Assembly: GCA_032027205.1 (NCBI GenBank)
Contig: JAVSMN010000001.1
Coordinates: forward strand, 1,984,219-2,048,218
Direction of reading: 5' to 3'
Length of the DNA: 64,000 bases
Source: Zeimonas sp032027205
GTDB taxonomy: Bacteria > Pseudomonadota > Gammaproteobacteria > Burkholderiales > Burkholderiaceae_E
The first letter of the stretch is position 1. Every line of letters begins with the position of its first letter. This document shows positions 58,433-64,000 of this stretch, piece after piece. The position numbers and the translations under genes are program-made. The notes beneath the pieces are model-generated. The model was not told the DNA's origin, did no database searches, and saw only the letters and a program-made list of their open reading frames with translations.

Positions 58433-61400
58433 ATGACCGACCTGTCCGACCAGAAGCAACTGGCCGATTACCGGCTGAAGAACAAGGTCCGCTTCGTCAC
58501 CGCCGCGTCCCTGTTCGACGGTCATGACGCGTCGATCAACATCATGCGGCGCATCCTGCAGGGCCTGGGCGCCGAAGTGATCCATCTCGGGCACAACCGA
58601 TCGGCGCACGAGATCGTCGACTGCGCGCTGCAGGAAGACGCGCACGCGATCGCCGTATCGTCCTACCAGGGCGGCCACGTCGAGTACTTCGAGTACATGC
58701 TCGATCTGCTGCGCGAGGCGGGTGCCGGCCACGTGAAGGTGTTCGGCGGCGGCGGCGGGGTCATCGTGCCCGCCGAGATCGCGCAGTTGCACGATTACGG
58801 TGTCGCACGGATCTACAGCCCCGAGGACGGCCAGCGGATGGGGCTGCAGGGCATGATTCGCGACATGCTGGCGCGCTGCGACGAGGATCTGTCGAAGCAC
58901 GCGCCGCTCACCGTCGACGAGATCGCCGGCTCGAAGCGAAAGCTCGCGCAAACGATCACCGCGCTCGAACTCGGCCACGTCGAAGGGCGCGACGAGGCGC
59001 AGTTCGCGGCCTGGCGCAACGAGCTGCACCAGCGCGCCGACACGATCGCCACGCCGGTGCTCGGCATCACCGGCACCGGAGGCGCCGGCAAGAGCTCGCT
59101 CACCGACGAACTGGTGCGCCGCTTCCGCCTCGACCACGACGACCGCCTGAAACTCGCGATCCTTTCGGTCGATCCGACGCGGCGCAAGAGCGGCGGCGCG
59201 CTGCTGGGCGACCGCATCCGGATGAACGCGATCGATCACCCGAACGTCTACATGCGCTCGCTCGCCACGCGCGATGCGGGTAGCGAGATCAGCCCTGCGC
59301 TGCCGGATGCGATCGCCGCCTGCAAGGTCGCCGGCTTCGACCTGATCATCGTCGAGACTTCCGGCATCGGACAGGGCGATGCGGCGATCGTGCCGCTGGT
59401 CGACGTCTCGCTGTACGTGATGACGCCCGAGTTCGGCGCGGCCAGCCAGCTCGAGAAGATCGACATGCTCGACTTCGCCGACTTCGTCGCGATCAACAAG
59501 TTCGATCGCAAGGGCGCGATGGACGCGTTGCGCGACGTTTCGAAGCAGTACCAGCGAAACCACGAGGCGTTCGGCAAGCGTCCCGATGAGATGCCGGTGT
59601 TCGGCACGCAGGCTTCGCATTTCAACGACGACGGCGTCACCGCGCTCTACCAGGCAATGCTGCCCCGGCTCGTCGAGAACGGCTTGTCCATCGCGCGCGA
59701 CGCCGAAGGGCGCCCCGAGGGACGGCTGCCGCGCGCCGACGTGCGGCATTCCACGCACCGAACCGTTCTCGTGCCGCCGGCGCGGGTGCGCTATCTGGCC
59801 GACATCGCCGAGACCGTGCGCGGATACAAGCGACACGCGCGCGAGCAGGCGCGAATCGCGCGCGAGGTGCAGCAACTGCGTGCCTCGGCGAGCCTGCTCG
59901 AGGCCGACGACGCCAAGCGCAGCGGCGCCCGCGATACGGTTGCGGCCCTCGCGGAACGGCGCGAGCAGGGGCTCGATGCCGCCTCGCGCAAGCTGCTCGC
60001 GATGTGGCCGCAGATGCAGAAGGCCTATTCGGGCGACGAGTACGTCGTGAAGATTCGCGATCGCGAGGTGCGCACGAAGCTCACGTGGACGTCGCTGTCG
60101 GGCACCAAGATCCGCAAGGTCGCGCTGCCCGGCTGGGAAGATCACGGCGAGTTGCTGAAGTGGCTGCTGCTCGAGAACGTGCCGGGTTCCTTCCCCTACA
60201 CCGGGGGCGTGTTCGCGTTCAAGCGCGAGAACGAGGACCCGACGCGGATGTTCGCCGGCGAGGGAGATCCGTTCCGCACCAACCGGCGCTTCAAGCTGCT
60301 TTCCGAGGGGATGCCCGCCAAGCGGCTGTCCACGGCCTTCGACTCGGTGACGCTGTACGGCAACGACCCCGCGCAGCGGCCCGACATCTACGGCAAGGTC
60401 GGCAACTCGGGCGTGAGCATCGCGACGCTCGACGACATGAAGGTGCTGTATTCGGGCTTCGACCTGTGCGATCCGGCCACGAGCGTCAGCATGACGATCA
60501 ACGGCCCGGCGCCGACGATCCTCGCGATGTTCATGAATACCGCGATCGATCAGCAGATCGACAAGTTCCGCGCCGACAACGGCCGCGAGCCGACCGACGA
60601 CGAGCTCGCGAAGATCCGCGAATGGACGCTCTCTACCGTGCGCGGCACGGTGCAGGCCGACATCCTGAAGGAAGACCAGGGCCAGAACACCTGCATCTTC
60701 TCCACCGAGTTCAGCCTGAAGGTGATGGGCGACATCGCCGAGTATTTCGTGCGCCACGACGTGCGCAACTTCTACTCGGTGAGCATCTCGGGCTATCACA
60801 TCGCCGAGGCGGGCGCGAACCCGATCAGCCAGCTTGCGTTCACGTTGTCCAACGGCTTCACCTTCGTCGAGGCATATCTGGCTCGCGGGATGCACATCGA
60901 CGACTTCGCGCCGAACCTGTCGTTCTTCTTCTCCAACGGCATGGACCCGGAATACAACGTGATGGGCCGCGTCGCGCGGCGTATCTGGTCGGTGGCGATG
61001 CGCGAGCGCTATGGCGCGAACGAGCGCAGCCAGAAGCTGAAGTACCACTGCCAGACGAGCGGGCGGAGCCTGCACGCGCAGGAGATCGCGTTCAACGACA
61101 TTCGCACGACGCTGCAGGCGCTGATCGCCACCTACGACAACGCGAACAGCCTGCACACCAACGCCTACGACGAAGCGATCACGACGCCCACCGAGGAGAG
61201 CGTGCGCCGCGCGATGGCGATCCAGCTGATCATCAATCGCGAATGGGGACTGGCCAAGAACGAGAACCCGATCCAGGGAGCGTTCATCATCGACGAGCTC
61301 ACCGAGCTGGTCGAGGAGGCCGTGCTCGCCGAATTCGAGCGTCTTTCCGAGCGCGGCGGCGTTCTCGGTGCGATGGAAACGGGCTACCAGCGAGGCCGCA

Positions 61401-61741
61401 TCCAGGACGAGAGTCTGTATTACGAGTCGCTGAAGCACACCGGCGAGTACCCGATCATCGGCGTGAACACCTTCCGCAACCCGCATGGCGAGCCGGTGCC
61501 CGATCACATCGAACTGGCGCGCTCCACCGAGGAGGAGAAGCGCAGCCAGCTTGCGCGGCTGGCCGACTTCCACGCGCGCCACGCGAGCGAAGCGCCGGCG
61601 ATGCTGCAGCGCCTGAAGGACACCGTGATCGCCGACGGCAACGTGTTCGAGGTGCTGATCGACGCCGTGCGAGTGTGCTCGCTCGGGCAGATCACGAACG
61701 CGTTGTTCGAGGTGGGCGGGCAGTACCGGCGCAGCATGTGA
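58433..61741 (+). CDS. icmF: Fused isobutyryl-CoA mutase (B12 domain, MeaI-type GTPase, mutase)
   Basis: 1102 aa in the IcmF order. Residues ~20-160: B12-binding domain with the DxHxxG-type motif (SLFDGHDASINIMRR) and VSSYQGGHVEYFEYML. Residues ~200-520: G-protein chaperone with Walker A GITGTGGAGKSSLTDELV, VDPTRRKSGGALLGDR and NKFDRKGAMDAL. From ~560: the TIM-barrel mutase (FAFKRENEDPTRMFAGEGDP, NFYSVSISGYHIAEAGANP). It interconverts isobutyryl-CoA and n-butyryl-CoA (some also pivalyl-CoA) using adenosylcobalamin, and the GTPase guards the cofactor. The start is the ATG before TDLSDQKQL. Single gene, divergent from the flavin reductase. Confidence 0.94.
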   Translation: MTDLSDQKQLADYRLKNKVRFVTAASLFDGHDASINIMRRILQGLGAEVIHLGHNRSAHEIVDCALQEDAHAIAVSSYQGGHVEYFEYMLDLLREAGAGHVKVFGGGGGVIVPAEIAQLHDYGVARIYSPEDGQRMGLQGMIRDMLARCDEDLSKHAPLTVDEIAGSKRKLAQTITALELGHVEGRDEAQFAAWRNELHQRADTIATPVLGITGTGGAGKSSLTDELVRRFRLDHDDRLKLAILSVDPTRRKSGGALLGDRIRMNAIDHPNVYMRSLATRDAGSEISPALPDAIAACKVAGFDLIIVETSGIGQGDAAIVPLVDVSLYVMTPEFGAASQLEKIDMLDFADFVAINKFDRKGAMDALRDVSKQYQRNHEAFGKRPDEMPVFGTQASHFNDDGVTALYQAMLPRLVENGLSIARDAEGRPEGRLPRADVRHSTHRTVLVPPARVRYLADIAETVRGYKRHAREQARIAREVQQLRASASLLEADDAKRSGARDTVAALAERREQGLDAASRKLLAMWPQMQKAYSGDEYVVKIRDREVRTKLTWTSLSGTKIRKVALPGWEDHGELLKWLLLENVPGSFPYTGGVFAFKRENEDPTRMFAGEGDPFRTNRRFKLLSEGMPAKRLSTAFDSVTLYGNDPAQRPDIYGKVGNSGVSIATLDDMKVLYSGFDLCDPATSVSMTINGPAPTILAMFMNTAIDQQIDKFRADNGREPTDDELAKIREWTLSTVRGTVQADILKEDQGQNTCIFSTEFSLKVMGDIAEYFVRHDVRNFYSVSISGYHIAEAGANPISQLAFTLSNGFTFVEAYLARGMHIDDFAPNLSFFFSNGMDPEYNVMGRVARRIWSVAMRERYGANERSQKLKYHCQTSGRSLHAQEIAFNDIRTTLQALIATYDNANSLHTNAYDEAITTPTEESVRRAMAIQLIINREWGLAKNENPIQGAFIIDELTELVEEAVLAEFERLSERGGVLGAMETGYQRGRIQDESLYYESLKHTGEYPIIGVNTFRNPHGEPVPDHIELARSTEEEKRSQLARLADFHARHASEAPAMLQRLKDTVIADGNVFEVLIDAVRVCSLGQITNALFEVGGQYRRSM

Positions 61742-61985
61742 GGGGCTCGGCGGCCTGCACTCGGCGCGACTCGGCGATCGGCATTCATCCTCGGTTGCAC
61801 GGAGATCTCGCTGTTGCTGATCGGCTCGCAGGACTCGTCGTTGTCGACCTTCGACACGGCGGCGATCCACGCGCGTAGCGCGGCGGGGTAGGCGCTCGCC
61901 GGCGACGCCGGCGAGCGACGGGGTCGGCCTGACCTTGATGGGGTCGTGCGCGTCCATGCCGGGGCGCCGGCCCGGAGGAGAGTGC

Positions 61986-62516
61986 TCAGGTTGCCGCGCG
62001 AGTGCGTCGAGCCGACGTCGATCGCCCCTCGGAGAACCGCTCTACGAAGCGGTGGATCTTCGGTGTGTGCGCGCCCGTGTCGATCTCGGCGTCGGTGAGC
62101 CCCAGAGAGGCGACCGCGGGTCGTCGCAGGATCGATTCGAGCTGCGAACGCGCGCGGTCCTCGCCGGAGCTGCCGCAGGTGCAGAAGAAGGCGACTTCGG
62201 CCAGCGCACGGCGGTGGTGCCTGAGCCAGGTGCGTACCGGGCTCGCCAGGCTCCAGAACCAGATCGGCGTGCCTACGACCACGATTCGGTACTTCGCGGG
62301 GTCGTGCTTCCCGCGCGCGAGCTGCGTCTCGAGCCCTGCGAGCCCCTCGAGCGACGAGCGCAGGTAGCCGAAGACGCCGGTGCGCGAGGCCATGTCATGC
62401 AACTCCTCGACGTCGCCGCCGCAGGCCGCAGCGATTTTCATCGCGGCCTTTCGCGTGTAGCCGCTGCGCGAGTAGTAGACGACGAGCGTGCCGGAGCTCA
62501 CCGCAGGGGCGTCCAT
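61986..62516 (-). CDS. Flavodoxin family protein
   Basis: 176 aa; LVVYYSRSGYTRKAAMKIAA is the phosphate-binding loop of flavodoxin-like proteins, VVVGTPIWFWSLASPVRTWL the second FMN loop and AFFCTCGSSGEDRARSQLES the third segment. It binds FMN and probably passes electrons in a protein-protein pair or protects against redox stress. The domain is complete. It follows icmF on the other strand with 244 bp between them that hold no convincing gene. Confidence 0.84.
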   Translation of the reverse strand: MDAPAVSSGTLVVYYSRSGYTRKAAMKIAAACGGDVEELHDMASRTGVFGYLRSSLEGLAGLETQLARGKHDPAKYRIVVVGTPIWFWSLASPVRTWLRHHRRALAEVAFFCTCGSSGEDRARSQLESILRRPAVASLGLTDAEIDTGAHTPKIHRFVERFSEGRSTSARRTRAAT

Positions 62517-62637
62517 TCTCGGATTCGGCGCAACGGCCGGGGAGAGGAAGGATGCTCCAGTGTAGCCGCCCGCGCGATCGGCCGGAGGACTGGTTGCGAC
62601 CGCCCCAGGTTGACGAAGATAACCCTCGAAGGCGTAG

Positions 62638-62793
62638 TCAGTGTTTGCCGCCCCTGCCTTCCGCGATCCGGTCTGTAATGGCGAACAGTACGCCGGAGAC
62701 GACGAAGGTCAGGTGGATGCCGACCTTCCACCCGAGTTGCTCGTGGGTGTACTGGTCCACGTTGATGAAGCCCTTCAGGAGCTCGCAGCCGAG
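62638..62793 (-). pseudogene. C-terminal fragment of a UPF0114 (YqhA) membrane protein
   Basis: The frame reads ELLKGFINVDQYTHEQLGWK, then VGIHLTFVVSGVLFAITDR and a short tail. This is the last ~45 residues of the UPF0114/YqhA family, with the final membrane helix. The rest (~130 residues) is missing: upstream the frame runs into the end of the oxidase gene region and no start codon fits. A remnant. Confidence 0.72.
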
Positions 62794-62839
62794 TCGAATT
62801 TCGAGTGACGGGAGACCGCGTTTTTCTTCGCCTGCCCGC

Positions 62840-64000
62840 TCAGGCCGGCGCCGCGTCGGGATTCGCCGTTTCCTCCGCGAGCGAGGGGGGCAGCGGACCG
62901 ATCGCGACGAAGCCCGCGGCCGCGAGCTCGCCCGCCGAAGGCGTTTCCTCGCTCGACCACGGCACCGCGGAGCGCGCCTCCATCGACGCGAGGAAGCGCC
63001 AGACGAAGAGCAGCGTCGTTGCGAGCAGCCCCGGGTAGCCGATGAACGCCAGCATCTGCGGCAGGTACGACTGCCCCGAGCGCACGCTCGGCAGGTTGAA
63101 GGCGAGCAGCCCGAGCGTGATGATCGCGCCGAAGATCCACATCGCGAGCAGCCAGGTTCCCGCCTCGAATCCGCTGAGCTCGCGCGCCCAACCGGACGCC
63201 GCGCGTGCCGGGCGCAGGGCGCCGGACGACGCATGCGGCGCGCCCAGGGCTGCCGCACCGGCATGCGCCGAAGCGGCAGACGCGCCGGAGGCCGCCTCGT
63301 GCGCCGACGCCCGCGCGGCCAGCGTGTACAGGTCGTAGACGACGACGATCGCGCCGATCGCAAACACGAAACCGAACACCGGCACGAGGATCTGGTACGG
63401 CATCATCGCGGTGTAGAGGTCGCCGCCGAACCAGTCGAGGCCGAGCGTCCGATAGACGTGCACCTGCACCGTTCCGCCGAGCGCGAAGGCGAGCGACATG
63501 CCGAGCATGCCGGAGAAGAGCAGCCAGAAGCCGAGCTTGCCCAGGCGCTGGTCGAAGCGTTCGATGCCGCGCACGAGCGGGATCGCGTAGTACGCGGCAG
63601 CCAGCCCGAGCATGCCGAAGGTGCCGAACAGCGCGAGGTGCGCGTGGCTCGGCGTGACCCACGTTCCGTGCGACCACGCGTTGGTGAGCGCGAAGGTCAT
63701 CGTGAAGCCGAGGATGCCGGCGCCGACCTGCTCGAGCACGACCGAGCCCAAGATGAAGTAGAACGCCGGCGCGTTGGCCAACGGCTTGCGGTTCAGGTGG
63801 GCGTCGAGGTAGATGTGCCAGAAGCAGAAGACCAGCGGCAGCGGTTCGAGCGCGCTGAACAGCGAACCCCAGAACTGCCAGAAGTCGGGTGTGCCGATCC
63901 AGAAGTAGTGGTGCGCGTTGCCGAGCAACCCGGAGAGCCAGACGAAGGTCACGCCCCAGAACACCGCGTAGCCGACGGTTTTCACGTTCGCGCCGAACAT
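62840..64000 (-). CDS. NorB/cbb3-type heme-copper oxidase subunit I, N-terminus beyond window edge
   Basis: At least 386 residues of a heme-copper oxidase superfamily subunit. GNAHHYFWIGTPDFWQFWGS holds the adjacent His pair, SALEPLPLVF a conserved glutamate of NorB-like enzymes, and TPSHAHLALFGTFGMLGLAA the heme histidines; GGTVQVHVYRTLGLDW follows. The first helices must lie past the right edge, so the terminal Met is probably internal. The C-terminal third carries an unusual Ala/Gly/His-rich insertion (ARASAHEAASGASAASAHAG) between helices. It most resembles nitric oxide reductase-type (C-family) members; whether it reduces NO or oxygen cannot be settled. Confidence 0.8.
   Translation of the reverse strand: MFGANVKTVGYAVFWGVTFVWLSGLLGNAHHYFWIGTPDFWQFWGSLFSALEPLPLVFCFWHIYLDAHLNRKPLANAPAFYFILGSVVLEQVGAGILGFTMTFALTNAWSHGTWVTPSHAHLALFGTFGMLGLAAAYYAIPLVRGIERFDQRLGKLGFWLLFSGMLGMSLAFALGGTVQVHVYRTLGLDWFGGDLYTAMMPYQILVPVFGFVFAIGAIVVVYDLYTLAARASAHEAASGASAASAHAGAAALGAPHASSGALRPARAASGWARELSGFEAGTWLLAMWIFGAIITLGLLAFNLPSVRSGQSYLPQMLAFIGYPGLLATTLLFVWRFLASMEARSAVPWSSEETPSAGELAAAGFVAIGPLPPSLAEETANPDAAPA

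Noticed and set aside
61504..61857. 117-codon minus-strand frame containing VDNDESCEPISNSE
   Set aside because: Half of it is antisense to icmF; the intergenic part could be a remnant, but I found no recognisable domain.
58031..61957. 1308-codon open frame on the minus strand
   Set aside because: Antisense to icmF and flavin reductase; low-complexity shadow with no domain.
1..64000. tRNA, rRNA, CRISPR or prophage
   Set aside because: Reading both strands I saw no cloverleaf with a conserved T-loop, no regularly spaced direct repeats and no integrase or structural phage genes.

Overview
The window reads as a chromosomal segment of a very high-GC proteobacterium, most likely a betaproteobacterium of the Burkholderiales type. 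The clues are a metX-metW pair, a phasin, two separate Liv-type ABC importers, an SHP/diheme/b561 cytochrome operon, a fused isobutyryl-CoA mutase (IcmF) and a TPP-riboswitch-controlled cytX. I see no rRNA, tRNA or CRISPR array. Coding density is high, with many ATGA/GTGA overlaps, and almost all long antisense reading frames are GC-driven shadows. Assignments rest on motif reading without database searches.

Layout. 1-6.4 kb: an edge-truncated hydrolase, a thioredoxin-reductase-like flavoprotein with an extra C-terminal domain, a zinc metalloprotease with a small paralogue of its own N-terminal domain, a tyrosine phosphatase, a divergent NrtR-like regulator and a DUF2853 protein. 6.5-10.2 kb: a CLC channel with CBS domains, then a divergent SHP-DHC-cytochrome b operon. 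10.2-10.8 kb: remains of a helicase gene. 10.8-29.8 kb: a large catabolic island. Leftward genes encode a Liv importer, an SDR and a GMC dehydrogenase with a small subunit. Rightward genes encode a quinone-oxidoreductase-like protein, a two-part PEP-synthase-like phosphotransferase, a three-part biotin carboxylase, a HAD phosphatase, an IclR regulator and an acetoacetate-CoA ligase. A convergent phasin gene closes the island. The two transcription units diverge around a perfect TTTCACT-g-AGTGAAA palindrome. 30-33.8 kb: DUF2905, a 5'-truncated metallo-beta-lactamase gene, a bactofilin-like membrane protein, a small Cys-rich protein, ureidoglycolate lyase and a Cu/Zn SOD lipoprotein. 33.9-41 kb: an amidase plus a second Liv importer, opposite a GntR/FadR regulator with a 20-bp palindrome between them. 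41.1-47 kb: UspA, amidohydrolase, SpmA-SpmB fusion, TPP riboswitch-cytX, an isoprenylcysteine methyltransferase-like protein and a luciferase-like monooxygenase. 47-49.5 kb: a SAM-II riboswitch with a terminator, then metX-metW. 49.5-52.4 kb: an overlapping operon of a RuBisCO-like protein, a cupin and a soluble sugar dehydrogenase. 52.6-57.7 kb: an RHS protein ending in a DUF2235 lipase-like domain, then a near-perfect ~100-bp-arm inverted repeat. 57.8-64 kb: flavin reductase, IcmF, flavodoxin, a UPF0114 remnant and an edge-truncated NorB/cbb3-type oxidase subunit.

The most promising candidate for an undescribed system is 18.2-29.3 kb. It combines phenylphosphate-synthase-like phosphotransferase subunits, a biotin-dependent carboxylase whose carboxyltransferase has lost pyruvate-binding features, a HAD phosphatase and an acetoacetate-CoA ligase. 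The order suggests activation of a ketone as its enol phosphate, biotin-dependent carboxylation to a 3-oxoacid, and CoA activation: an alternative to AcxABC acetone carboxylase. This is inference and needs biochemical proof.
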